DNA of 64,000 nt from Eutreptiella sp. 'Long Island Sound 2002' (Eukaryota; Euglenozoa; Euglenophyceae; Eutreptiales; Eutreptiaceae), in NCBI GenBank assembly GCA_964036045.1, contig OZ038392.1, positions 33,369,330-33,433,329 on the forward strand, written 5' to 3'. Within the stretch, counting starts at the first letter, position 1. Each line of letters starts with the position of its first letter. Below are positions 49,092-60,348 of this stretch, one piece after another. The notes below the pieces were generated by a model, which was given only the letters and a program-made list of their open reading frames with translations, was not told where the DNA came from and made no database searches. Both the position numbers and the translations under genes were made by a program.

Positions 49092-51140
49092 GCATCATGG
49101 TGACCCGTAGCGGAGCTTTTGAGTTCTGATTTTGTCCCCCTTTGTTGGGGACCCCCGAGAATGCAGGGGTGATGTAGCATTTCCGCCCTCTTTTGGGCCC
49201 CAACCTTCCGGTGCTATTGAGGAAAGCGGGACAATCTTTGAATCCACGCTTTGTTGCGTGGTGCATCATGGTGACCCGTAGCGGAGGTTTTGAGTTCTGC
49301 TTTTGTCCCCCTTTGTTGGGGACCCCCGAGAATGCAGGGGTGATGTAGCATTTCCGCCCTGTTTTGGGCCCCAACCTTCCGGTACTATTGAGGAAAGCGG
49401 GACAATCTTTGAATCCACGCTTTGTTGCGTGGTGCATCATGGTGACCCCTAGCGTACGTTTTGACTTCTGATTTTGTTCCCTTTGTTGGGGACCCCCAAG
49501 AATGCAGGGGTGATGTAGCATTTCCGCCCTCTTTTGGGCCCCAACCTTCCGGTGCTATTGAGGAAAGCGGGACAATCTTTGAATCCACGCTTTGTTGCGT
49601 GGTGCATCATGGTGACCCCTAGCGTACGTTTTGACTTCTGATTTTGTTCCCTTTGTTGGGGACCCCCGAGAATGCATGGGTGACATAGCATTTCCGCCCT
49701 CTTTTGGGCCCCAACCTTCCGGTGCTATTGAGGAAAGCGGGACAATCTTTGAATCCACGCTTTGTTGCGTGGTGCATCATGGTGACCCCTAGCGTACGTT
49801 TTGACTTCTGATTTTGTTCCCTTTGTTGGGGACCCCCGAGAATGCAGGGGTGATGTAGCATTTCCGCCCTCTTTTGGGCCCCAACCTTCCGGTGCTATTG
49901 AGGAAAGCGGGACAATCTTTGAATCCACGCTTTGTTGCGTGGTGCATCATGGTGACCCCTAGCGTACGTTTTGACTTCTGATTTTGTCCCCCGTTGTTTG
50001 AGGACCCCCGAGAATGCAGGGGTGATGTAGCATTTCCGCCCTCTTTTGGGCCCCAACCTTCCGGTGCTATTGAGGAAAGCGGGACAATCTTTGATTCCAC
50101 GCTTTGTTGCGTGGTGCATCATGGTGACCCCTAGCGTACGTTTTGACTTCTGCTTTTGTCCCCCTTTGTTGGGGACCCCCGAGAATGCAGGGGTGATGTA
50201 GCATTTCCGCCCTGTTTTGGGCCCCAACCTTCCGGTACTATTGAGGAAAGCGGGACAATCTTTGAATCCACGCTTTGTTGCGTGGTGCATCATGGTGACC
50301 CCTAGCGTACGTTTTGACTTCTGATTTTGTCCCCCGTTGTTTGGGGACCCCCGAGAATACAGGGGTGATGTAGCATTTCCGCCCTCTTTTGGGCCCCAAC
50401 CTTCCGGTGCTATTGAGGAAAGCGGGACAATCTTTGATTCCACGCTTTGTTGCGTGGAGCATCATGGTGACCCGTAGCGTAAACTTTGTCTTTTGTTATT
50501 GTTCCCTTTGTTGGGGACCCCCGAGAATGCAGGGGTGACGTAGCATTTCCGCCCTCTTTTGGGCCCCAACCTTCCGGTGCTATTGAGGAAAGCGGGACAA
50601 TCTTTGAATCCACGCTTTGTTGCGTGGAGCATCATGGTGACCCCTAGCGTACGTTTTGACTTCTGATTTTGTCCCCCTTTGTTGGGGACCCCCGAGAATG
50701 CAGGGGTGATGTAGCATTTCCGCCCTGTTTTGGGCCCCAACCTTCCGGTGCTATTGAAGAAAGCGGGACAATCTTTGAATCCACGCTTTGTTGCGTGGTG
50801 CATCATGGTGACCCCTAGCGTACGTTTTGACTTCTGATTTTGTCCCCCGTTGTTTGGGGACCCCCGAGAATACAGGGGTGATGTAGCATTTCCGCCCTCT
50901 TTTGGGCCCCAACCTTCCGGTGCTATTGAGGAAAGCGGGACAATCTTTGATTCCACGCTTTGTTGCGTGGAGCATCATGGTGACCCGTAGCGTAAACTTT
51001 GTCTTTTGTTATTGTTCCCTTTGTTGGGGACCCCCGAGAATGCAGGGGTGACGTAGCATTTCCGCCCTCTTTTGGGCCCCAACCTTCCGGTGCTATTGAG
51101 GAAACCGGACAATCTTTGAATCCACGCTTTGTTGCGTGGC
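49092..51140. repeat. Tandem array of twelve units of about 171 bp
   Basis: Units begin (at GCATCATGGTGACCC) at 49092, 49263, 49434, 49604, 49774, 49944, 50116, 50287, 50459, 50629, 50800 and 50972, with periods of 170-172 bp. Each unit contains the hairpin CCACGC-TTTGTT-GCGTGG and the words CCCCGAGAATGCAGGGG and GAGGAAAGCGGGACAATC. Minus-strand frames stay open through neighbouring units but drift with the period, so I regard them as non-coding. Confidence 0.95.
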
Positions 51141-51290
51141 CCCTCGAGTTGGGGTTAGGGACTCACAATCCACGCTTTTTTGCGTGGCCCCTCGAGTTGG
51201 GGTTAGGGACTCACAATCCACGCTTTGTTGCGTGGCCCCTCGAGTTGGGGTTAGGGACTCACAATCCACGCTTTGTTGCGTGGCCGTTCA
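51117..51290. repeat. 48-bp tandem repeat with CCACGC/GCGTGG hairpin
   Basis: Four units of 48 bp (ATCCACGCTTTGTTGCGTGG followed by CCCTCGAGTTGGGGTTAGGG). They grow out of the hairpin part of the last 171-bp unit. The period is a multiple of three, so one frame gives a 16-residue repeat; coding use is doubtful. Confidence 0.9.
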
Positions 51291-51370
51291 TGGCCTTTCC
51301 AGATGTGCATGATGTGTGTTATGTGAAGGGAAGGTAGTTTGCAACTTTCTTGAGCTGGGGGAGTTTGAGT

Positions 51371-51466
51371 CACCTAATTCTAAGGGCGTTTCCAAGGGGT
51401 GTGCTTGGGGGCTCTTCGTGGGGAACATAGTCTAAAAGTAGCACGCAGTGCAAAGACTCCCCCCCA
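51371..51466. repeat. Dispersed repeat, copy 1
   Basis: About 95 bp (CCTAATTCTAAGGG.GTTTCC, GGGGCTCTTCG.GGGGAACA, TAGTCTAAAAGTAGC) match 62629-62738 in the same orientation with few differences. The end GCGCAGTGCAA is also found near 49021. Confidence 0.8.
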
Positions 51467-51503
51467 AATATCAATACCACCCCTGTGCAGAGGTATGTCA
51501 GAG

Positions 51504-51595
51504 ATGGCCCATACCTAGTGGGTAAAGCAGTGCCTGCAACTGTAAGGGCATGGGTTCAATCCCTAGTGGGGCAATCTGCACGATCTTTTTTTGTT
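51504..51595 (+). ncRNA. tRNA-like sequence, probably a SINE or tRNA relic
   Basis: CCTAGTGGGTAAAGCAG resembles a pol III A box, and GGTTCAATCCC (51553-51563) is a good B box and T-arm. TGGCCCA (51505-51511) and TGGGGCA (51567-51573) pair six of seven bases as an acceptor stem. A T run at 51586-51592 would stop pol III. The D arm does not close and the anticodon arm is irregular, so a working tRNA is unlikely. A tRNA-derived SINE head is the better reading. Confidence 0.4.
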
Positions 51596-52717
51596 TTTCC
51601 TTGTGCTTTGATGTTGTCCCCTTTGTTGGGGATCCCCGAGAATGCAGGGGTTATGTAGCATTACCGCCCACTTGTGGCTCCCCCCAGAAGGCAGGGCTTA
51701 GGCAGCCAATTCTGATTTTGTCCCCCTTTGTTTGGGGATCCCCGAGAATGCAGGGGTTATGGAGCATTTCCTGGACTCGGGGGTGCTATGCCCTTAAACA
51801 AAAGTACCACCTACCATGCCCCCCCCCTATTGCAATTTTTTTGCTTCTACATCTGTACCTCAAATTGATCAGCGCGATGAGGCGGCCATATCACGCCATA
51901 TATGTAGGGGTCTAGAGCCCCCCCCCCCCCCCCGCCCCCTCTAGCTGGCCCCCTCCCCCCCCCCCCCCGGGCCGCCGTGAAAGTGGCACCGAAGCGGGAA
52001 GGAGTCGGCGTATGGCCCATTGTCCTGACCCCCCTGGGGGAAAAGTGTGCGCAAGAACCGCCCCCTGGTTCCGCGGTCAAACATTGCTAGTTCTTGGGCA
52101 CGGGGGGCAGGGGGCGGGCATGACCAGGTCCTTTCCGTGCAGTGCCATGAACTATCTGGGTTCACGCCTTCCAGAGGGTTTGAAAATGTGATTCCCAGGC
52201 CGGGCATGCTTGTATCTCAGTACAGAACAGGGCATCTCAGCCCTTTTCTGTACCGATGATCTATTGCACTTGACGGTGTGGAATCATGTTGCTACTCTGT
52301 TTGATTTCTGACCCCTTGACTTTGGTTATCCTGTGTGCACATCAACAACGCTTGCGTAGTTGTGCCAAAACCAAAGCAGAAGCAACAAGAAGTTAAAACC
52401 CTCATAGTTTTCCGCATTGGTAGAAGAGGCTTGAGTTTACTGCTCTTGGATCATTCCGCAGAAGGGGCGAAATTACCATCTCCCTTGGGATAGGACCAGG
52501 AGGCTTCACAGTGTCCGCATAATGTTACGCCTACTACCACATTGCTGTATGGGACAATCATACCACAGGACAGCTCTGATCCTTGATTCCAAGAGTTCTC
52601 TCGAGTGCCATCTAGTGATAGGGCTTCGCCGGCTTACCATGGCCTAGAAACTCCCCCCAAAACAAAGAATGGGACCACCAGGCCTCATAACTATCTTGCC
52701 ACACTCAACAAGACGAC
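51596..52717. other. Gene-free stretch with family fragments
   Basis: 51615-51775 holds two fragments of the CCCCGAGAATGCAGGGG family. 51905-51970 is a block of long C runs. 52047-52080 holds the GCAAGAACCGCCCCCTGGTT repeat. No gene seen. Confidence 0.5.
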
Positions 52718-53960
52718 GTGGTCTCAACTGTGGATAAGTCTATCTCAGGTCCCAAGAGATTTCCCCAAGGAGAAGTGGGTCCCTACTACCCTAGAGTCTA
52801 CCTTGATGAGCTTATGGTGGACCTCATGGGGATGCAGCACTTGGAGGACCCTCCAGCAACCGAATTGACCTCCGGCGGTATTGGGCTGTACTTGGGGGGA
52901 GAGGGTATACGTGGGCGTTTTGTGCGTTGTGCCTGCGCTGTGCACAAAGTTTGTACAGGCCATGCCCAACCTGCATAGTGGTGCCTAGTACCCGTAACAA
53001 TGAGCCTTGTTATGCATTTATATGAGTTGCATGAATGCTTTGCCCTCATTTCTAGTGCATTGGTATGTGTTGTTGTGCATCCTTTCCTATAGGTCCGTGG
53101 TATCTTTTTCGAGACTTACCCAATACATCTTCAGTGGCTCTACTGTAAGTGCAGACAGTTCTGATTCATCCTCCTCATCAGCCGGCAGCAAAGAAATCAC
53201 TAGTTGAGCCTCGCCTCAACTGTTGTTTGCACTTCCATACTTAGGGAGTTTTTCTGTCTTCTTTTCTTAATAAGTGCCATGGACAGGCATGAAATGCAAC
53301 CAGCCTCAGAATCACATCAGCCTAACGCTTCCGCCGAGGAGAGACTCGCGGAGCAAGTCAGAGAAACTCGGCAACTACGAGAGCAGCTCGCCCGGGCGTC
53401 TGTGAAGGAAGGTCCCATACTCCCTCCCCTGTCCGTGCCAGAGCTAAACAAGGAAACATCAGGCTGTCCAACGCTGTGGGGCAAGAATATTGCCAATTGT
53501 AGCAAAAACCCCCAATTTCTTCTTGTCATGTGCGTGTTGTACCCGTGCTGTGCACACACGCCCCCTAAGAAGAGCTCCGCATCTGCCATGCCACAACAAC
53601 TGGCGTATCCTCGGTTGCCCTCCTCTAGTGTTGCCCACATTACCCCTATCATGCCCCTGTCTGCCTATTAGACAGCGGGCTTGGGTCTTCATACGTGGAG
53701 GACAACCGTGCAGGTGAATTTGAACGAGATGAGGCCATGGAGGATTGGGATCACCTACCTCATCACCTCACTTCCACATGTTTGGTAGGGATGGCCCTCT
53801 GGAAGTCTTTGGTATGCTCCACACAATGAGTCCGTGGCAGCCACTAAGTTCTTTGAGTGTGTGCGGAAAATTGACACCCATGTCAAACAAGTAATGGACT
53901 CATTACATGCACAGCTAGCAGCTAGAGAGAATAGGAGGCGTGCCCCAAAAGCAAGTTTGA
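52718..53960 (+). pseudogene. Decayed coding region, unknown
   Basis: Protein-like pieces appear in changing frames: about 52718-52920 (YYPRVYLDELMVDLMGMQ), 53279-53460 starting with an ATG (MDRHEMQPASESHQP, then a Glu/Arg/Gln helix), about 53671-53820 (SSYVEDNRAGEFERDEAMED) and 53834-53960 (FFECVRKIDTHVKQVMDSLH). G+C is near 50 percent, lower than the retroelements. Frame changes and stops indicate a dead gene or transposon, or several exons of a poorly conserved gene. No family recognised. Confidence 0.35.
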
Positions 53961-54874
53961 GTGGAAACGGTTGCTATGCTGAGTCTTGTACTGGGGCGGG
54001 GGGGATTCCGCGGGGGTTTTTTCAGGGAAAATTCCCTACTGCAAATTCTTGCAGAATTTCCCCCACATATTTTAAGTGTAGGTGCCGAATATTCCGTGTG
54101 CGGACATACAACCCTCGGTAGTAGCACATTTCACAATTTCGTCCAACAAAAATTGCCAAATGATGCGCGGCTTTCTGTTGTCAGTCAGAAAGTTAGGCAT
54201 CAATGATGGATGTCAGTAGTCAACTCAGCAGGATTTTTTGATATTGCTTCATGTGCCGTATGTTTGTATGCTCCCGTGATGCCTTTAGGGTACACACCAT
54301 GGATAGTGCGCAAAGGAGACACCGTAAATACTGCATTGCCCAATTTGGTGCACCATTTGCAGGTTGTCTCTGCCCAACACATGTAGGAGGGCTGTGGCAC
54401 TTCGAAGCCATGGAAGGATTGGGTTGACAAGCAGCGCAAAGAAGCTGAATGGTCACACAGTTGACACATTGAGAGCAACGTTTCTTTGCTTGTGTTTGGA
54501 CAAGGGAGTTTGCGGGGATGGTCACTGGGTACAAGACACTTTAATCTCAGACTACCTCGTTTTCCTGCTTGTGAGATTTCCAATTGTAATATAGCCCTCT
54601 GGTCTTCTTGCTGCACTGCTGTGCCTCAGATTCCCGGACTGTTCCTGACCTCTCGGCTGCGGGTGTTCTGTAGCAATGGAACTGCCTCATACAGAGGGGG
54701 GGGGGGGGGGCGATGCTGCAGATGTAGAGTGAGAGACTCTTTCCCCAAGTGCCTTTGCTGCAACACGCCGGTGGTCTGTGCATAGAGAACAACAACGGAG
54801 GGGGGCGGCGCCTGTCGTGAGGTACTGCGCCGGTGCATGCGCTTCCCCACGTCCCGTCGCACAGCACGAGCACA
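53961..54874. other. Gene-free stretch
   Basis: Two G runs (53997-54003, 54697-54710) and no convincing frame. The last part becomes G/C-rich toward the start codon at 54875. Confidence 0.4.
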
Positions 54875-55392
54875 ATGGCCTACGGCACCGGCTGGCGTGA
54901 AGGCCATCCCCAGGGCAGCGGCCCGTCACCCGCGGCGATCGGCACCGCGGTCTTGGGGTTTCTTGCCTCCTTCGCCCTCGGGATCGTGATCGGCCGCGGC
55001 CGCAGCGCCGACCAATTGTTCGCGCCGACGGCCGTGCGCATCGCCCCCCAAACGGCGCCCGCACACCTCCACGGCCCCGTGGCCACAGGGTCCGTGGTCC
55101 CTGTGACCCCTCCGATGCCGCACTACTCCAGAGGGCGCGTCCCCCATGCGGACTCCGCCCAGGCCCCAGGCCACGCCCGCGGGGGCGCCCCGGGCTCATG
55201 GGGCGCAGCTGCCGTTGCGGCGGTGATGGCGCCCGTGGCCGCTGTGGCCGCCGCCGCCGCGCTGGTGGTCGCGTGGAGGCAGCGCCGGGCCCCCCTCCAG
55301 ACCATTGAGGCCCCCTCAGCCCTGGCCATGGCCGCCTCCACCGGCGAGTCCCGCCGCAGCGGCGGTGCCGGGGCCGCAGACCCATCGGTCAG
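54875..55392 (+). CDS. First exon of putative plastid-targeted protein
   Basis: ATG at 54875 in a good context (ACAATGG). The frame runs 172 codons plus two bases to a donor CAG|GTATGC (55393). G+C is very high. Two hydrophobic segments stand out: residues about 20-40 (AAIGTAVLGFLASFALGIVIG) and 110-133 (an Ala/Val stretch ending in WRQRR). They are separated by an Arg/Pro/His/Ala-rich hydrophilic region, and a Ser/Thr/Arg-rich stretch follows. The two dangling bases fit exactly the acceptor at 60349. A membrane segment, hydrophilic region and second membrane segment before a thylakoid signal resembles targeting sequences of complex plastids, but that is inference. Internal exons within the 5-kb intron cannot be excluded. 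Confidence 0.5.
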
Positions 55393-56654
55393 GTATGCGA
55401 TGCAGCGGCGGTGCACGTGCCGGGGCTTTGACGGTGTCCGGGCCGGCGGCTGCCGGCCCACGGCCCGGCGCCGTCAGGGACCGTCCAGCAAACGGGCACT
55501 ATGATATTGTCTGTTCACCATCAAACACCCGCCGCTGTCGGTTACCCAGCAACAGCCGAGAGACTCCGGTCAGTCCGGTAGTGAGTGCGCCGATCCCTCG
55601 TTCCAATTCCAAATGGTCCGGGAGGTGGCCTGACCGGCGCCGCGAGTAAAGCTGCAGCCTCTTGCAGAGAGGTTGTGGTGTATACCTCTGGGGGGTCGGC
55701 CTTGGGCTGTTGTCCTGTGTAGCAGAGCATTCTTGGGCAGTTTTCCTGGTTGGGCTGTGAGCACAGTTTGCGAGGGTGGCAGCACATGCATGTGTGCTGG
55801 TCGTTTGCAGGCTCCGGAGAGCGTGTTGAAACGACTTATTGGAGATTTCTGGTGGTCTGGTCTGGCGGAGTGGGTCTGATGGAATAGGGACCCATCCGCG
55901 TGCAGTGGAAATAGTTTGGTGCACAATGGGATAGTAGTGGCATTGGAAGGGACAGGTACGAGGGGGGGGGGGGGGATTGCCCTAAAGGCCGAGCAAGCGT
56001 TCCAGTTGGTGTACACAACGATTTGAGTTTTTAGGAACGACATATTCGAATTTCTTTATCCCAAGCCATTAAGCGAGAGTGGGACAGTTGTCCCTCTGCT
56101 CACAAGTGCTGCTTCTGCCCCTTGGCGTCCCTCCCACGTCGGTGCCGCTGGGCTTCACACAAAGTGTTTCGCAGAGCAGTGGAGTTTGGAGGGTGCTCAC
56201 CGCTGATGCGTAGAGGTGTGGTGTGGGTGTCAGCAAGCCACCGGTAGCCCCGCTAACCCTCTCTCTCTCTCTGCAAAACCCCAACTAACAATTGTGTAAA
56301 TTGGGTAGTGGCAACCGCCCCCCCCCCTCCGGACCACTGCAGGGCCTTGGGGGACAAACACCCACTGCAACGCACTGACAGACCCGCTGAGTGCTGTCCC
56401 TCTCCCCTGAGGGTCTTTGTGTCGTTTGCGGGCGGTGTGCACTGGGGCGGGCGGGAAACGCTGCTTGTACAGTCTCTGGTCTGGTCTGATGGAGCCGTTG
56501 CTTTGCTGTGCCTCGGCTTTGGGTCCCACGAAGTATTTTTGCGCTCCCACGGGACAATGTGCCACAGTACAAATCCGTCTCCGCCCTCTGTCAGCCCCAT
56601 ATCTCTGACTGTCCTGCACAAGTGCCTCATCTCACACTTGCCCGTGTATGTTGT

Positions 56655-56880
56655 AATTCGTGTAATTTTTTTTTTCGGCTTACACGACTTACAGCAAAAA
56701 AAAAACCTTACACGACCTGACGGTTTTTTTTGTTACGCGCATTTACAACGGAAAAGAAAAATTACACAACTTACCGCAAAAATAAAAAAATTACACGACT
56801 GGGCGATTTTTTCGTACACGCGTTTACCGCAAAAATAAAAAAATTACACGATCTTACCGCAAAGAAGCAATTACCAATTT
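56655..56880. repeat. TTACACGACTTACxGCAAAAA repeat, copy group 1
   Basis: About six loose copies of ACACGACTTACCGCAAAAA with A runs. The same words, in the same orientation, recur at 60062-60235. Similar inverse words (GTAAGTCGCGTG) occur at about 63871-63884. Confidence 0.8.
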
Positions 56881-57283
56881 TACTGAAAATGCATGCATGT
56901 AGGCGATGTGCCCACCTGTGGCCACGTAGTGGCCGCTAGGCCTATGTAGCCCGTGCCATGGGCCCTCCGGGCGCCCCAAAATTGTTGTTGTGTCGGCTAT
57001 TTAGTGGCACTTGAAAAAATTTTCACATTTCGACTTTTTCCAAAACCCTTCTGTTGCCCCTAGCTTGGGTTTGGGTGATCATTTGGTGACAATACGGGTA
57101 CTTGAGCACCCATGGGGACCCACGTAGTGGCCACTGGGCCCATCTAGCCTGAGCCATGGGCCCCCAAGCTTCGAAATTGCTGTTTGTAGGTGGTTCAATG
57201 GCATTTGGTGTGTGCACAAACTGCTTAGCAGTTTTCCACCCTCTACAGGTCAAAAATGGAAATTTTTGCAAAAAAAAATTTGA

Positions 57284-57830
57284 TATTGTGACCACTCACA
57301 ATGATGAAATATGCTATGTAAAGCATGTTTTAGCCCCTCTTTATGTGTTTTTCACCCTATTTGGGTGTTGGGGGGGGGGGGGGGCTCCCAAGGGGTCTAG
57401 GGCACAACCTGCTTATGTAGTTTACCAGCCTCGGCGGCTCAAAAATGGAAATTTCCAAAACTGATTTTTTTTATATTCTTACCATCCAAAATGATCAAAT
57501 ATCCTATATAAAGCATGTTTTAGCCCCTCTTTATGTGTTTTTCACCCTATTTGGGTGTTGGGGGGGGGGGGGGGGTCCCAAGGGGTCTAGGGCACAACCT
57601 GCTTGTGTAGTTTTCCAGCCTCGGCGGCTCAAAAATGGAAATTTCCAAAACTGTTTTTTTTTATATTCTTACCATCCAAAATGATCAAATATCCTATATA
57701 AAGCATGTTTTAGCCCCTCTTTATGTGTTTTTCACCCTATTTGGGTGTTGGGGGGGGGGGGGCTCCCCAAGGGCCTGGGGCACAACCTGCTTATGTAGTT
57801 TTCCAGCCTCGGCGGCTCAAAAATGGTCGT
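57284..57830. repeat. 190-bp tandem repeat, three units
   Basis: Units include AAAATGGAAATTTCCAAAAC, AAGCATGTTTTAGCCCCTC, a G run and CCAGCCTCGGCGGCTC. The second and third units are offset by exactly 190 bp (57445 and 57635). A fourth partial unit lies at about 57100-57280. Confidence 0.92.
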
Positions 57831-57879
57831 TCCTCTCCCCTCTTCGAGGTGCTGATTGTGCTGTGCAGGCCGTTGAAGC

Positions 57880-59915
57880 GTCCTATGGACCTATGGGGGC
57901 CTGTGGGGGCCTATGGGGACCTATGGGGACATATGGGTACCTGTGGGATCCTATGGGGACCTATGGGGACCTATGGGGGCCTATGGGGGGCTATGGGGGC
58001 CTATGGGGACCTATGGGGGCCTGTGGGGACCTATGGGGACCTATGGGGACCTCCGGGAACCTATGGGGACCTATGGGGGCCTATGGGGACCTATGGGGAC
58101 ATATGGGGACCTATGGGGACCTATGGGAACCTATGGGGACCTGTGGGGACCTATGGGGACCTATGGGGGCCTATGGGGACCTATGGGGGCCTATGGGGAC
58201 CTATGGGGGCCTATGGGGACCTATGGGGGCCTATGGGGACCTATGGGGACCTATGGGGACCTATGGGGACTTGTGGGGGCCTATGGGGACCTATGGGGAC
58301 CTATGGGGGCCTATGGGGACCTTTGGGGACCTATGGGGGCCTATGGGGACCTATGGGGACCTATGGGGGCCTATGGGGGGCTATGGGGGCCTATGGGGAC
58401 CTATGGGGGCCTGTGGGGACCTATGGGGACCTATGGGGACCTCCGGGAACCTATGGGGACCTATGGGGGCCTATGGGGACCTATGGGGACATATGGGGAC
58501 CTATGGGGACCTATGGGAACCTATGGGGACCTGTGGGGACCTATGGGGACCTATGGGGGCCTATGGGGACCTATGGGGGCCTATGGGGACCTATGGGGGC
58601 CTATGGGGACCTATGGGGACCTATGGGGACCTATGGGGACTTGTGGGGGCCTATGGGGACCTATGGGGACCTATGGGGACCTATGGGGACCTTTGGGGGC
58701 CTATGGGGGCCTATGGGGACCTATGGGGGCCTATGGGGACCTATGGGGGCCTATGGGGACATATGGGGACCTATGGGGGCCTATGGGGACCTATGGGAAC
58801 CTATGGGGACCTATGGGGGCCTATGGGGACCTATGGGGGCCTGTGGGGGCCTGTGAGGACCTATGGGGACCTATGGGGGCCTATGGGGGCCTGTGGGGAC
58901 CTATCGGGGCCAATGGGGACTTGTGGTGGCCTATGAGGACCTATGGGGGCCTATGGGGACCTATGGGGGCCTATGGGGACCTATGGGGGCCTGTGGGGAC
59001 CTATGGGGGCCTATGGGGACCTATGGGGGCCTATGGGGACATATGGGGACCTATGGGGGCCTATGGGGACCTATGGGAACCTATGGGGACCTATGGGGGC
59101 CTATGGGGACCTATGGGGGCCTGTGGGGGCCTGTGAGGACCTATGGGGACCTATGGGGGCCTATGGGGGCCTGTGGGGACCTATCGGGGCCAATGGGGAC
59201 TTGTGGTGGCCTATGAGGACCTATGGGGGCCTATGGGGACCTATGGGGGCCTATGGGGACCTATGGGGGCCTATGGGGGCCTGTGGGGGCCTATGGGGAC
59301 CTATGGGGACATATGGGGACCGATGGGGACCTATGGGGACATATGGGGACCTATGGGGGCCTGTGGGGACCTATGGGGACCTGTGGGGACCTATGGGGAC
59401 CTCCGGGAACCTATGGGGGCCTATGGGGACCTATGGGGACATATGGGGACCTATGGGGACCTATGGGGGCCTACGGGGACCTATGGGGACCTGTGGGATC
59501 CTATGGGGACCTATGGGGACCTATGGGGACCTATGGGGACCTCTGGGAACCTATGGGGGCCTATGGGGACATATGGGGACCTGTGGGGGCCTATGAGGAC
59601 CTATGGGGGCCTCTGGGGACCTATGGGGGCCTATGGGGGCCTATGGGGACCTATGGGGACATATGGGGACCTATGGGGACCTATGGGGGCCTACGGGGAC
59701 CTATGGGGACCTGTGGGATCCTATGGGGACCTATGGGGACCTATGGGGACCTATGGGGACCTCTGGGAACCTATGGGGGCCTATGGGGACATATGGGGAC
59801 CTGTGGGGGCCTATGAGGACCTATGGGGGCCTCTGGGGACCTATGGGGGCCTATGGGGGCCTGTGAGGACCTATGGGGACCTATGGGGACCTATGGGGGC
59901 CTATGGGGGCCACTA
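57880..59915. repeat. 10-bp satellite (CCTATGGGGA)
   Basis: About 200 copies of a 10-bp unit with variants (GGGGGC, CTGTGG, CTCCGG). Higher-order copies are visible: the CTCCGGGAAC variant at 58051 recurs at 58441 (390 bp), and CTATCGGGGCCAATGGGGAC at 58901 recurs at 59181 (280 bp). The unit lacks stops, so all plus-strand frames are open and give a 10-residue Gly/Met/Trp/Tyr pattern; I regard this as non-coding. Confidence 0.95.
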
Positions 59916-60061
59916 ATTGGTGGCCACGCAGAGTACTGTGTGCTTTGTGGACCCGGCGTCCCATCGTTAAGGTCGCTATGGGGTGCCGTACGAAACCGGC
60001 AGCTGTACATATTGCGCATGTATTGCAAAGGTTGCATTTCTTTCAATTTTTCAATTTTTTT

Positions 60062-60235
60062 ATAATTTACACGACTTACCGCAAAAATAAAAAAATTACA
60101 CTCCCTTACCGCAAAAATAAAGAAATTCAATTTTTTTTATAATTCACACGACTTACAGCAAAAAAAAAAATTACACGCATTTACAGCAAAAAAAAAATTA
60201 CACGACTGGACGGTTTTTTTGTACACGACTTACAT
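60062..60235. repeat. TTACACGACTTACxGCAAAAA repeat, copy group 2
   Basis: About five copies of the same words as at 56655-56880, on the other side of the 10-bp satellite. Confidence 0.8.
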
Positions 60236-60348
60236 TTTTCACCACTTGCCCCCAGCCCCTCCCTTCACGGCCTAACCCTCACCAAAACGCCCCAAAGGTG
60301 TCATGCCGAACCCCCCCTTCACGGCTCCGCCCTGCACCCCGCACACAG

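Larger units (their letters stand above)
55393..60348 (+). other. Presumed 5-kb intron full of repeats
   Basis: Bounded by CAG|GTATGC and CGCACACAG|GC with a pyrimidine-rich 3' end. It contains GACTTA-type A/T-rich repeats at both ends, a 190-bp tandem repeat and a 10-bp satellite (separate entries). Nothing gene-like is seen at 55393-56650. Confidence 0.45.

Noticed and set aside
49006-50978. Minus-strand ORFs in the 171-bp array
   Set aside because: They change frame with period variation and repeat the same peptide from satellite DNA.
57635-59136. Frames of about 400 codons with Gly-Pro-Met-Gly-Thr-Tyr repeats
   Set aside because: Translation of the 10-bp satellite, open in three overlapping frames at once.
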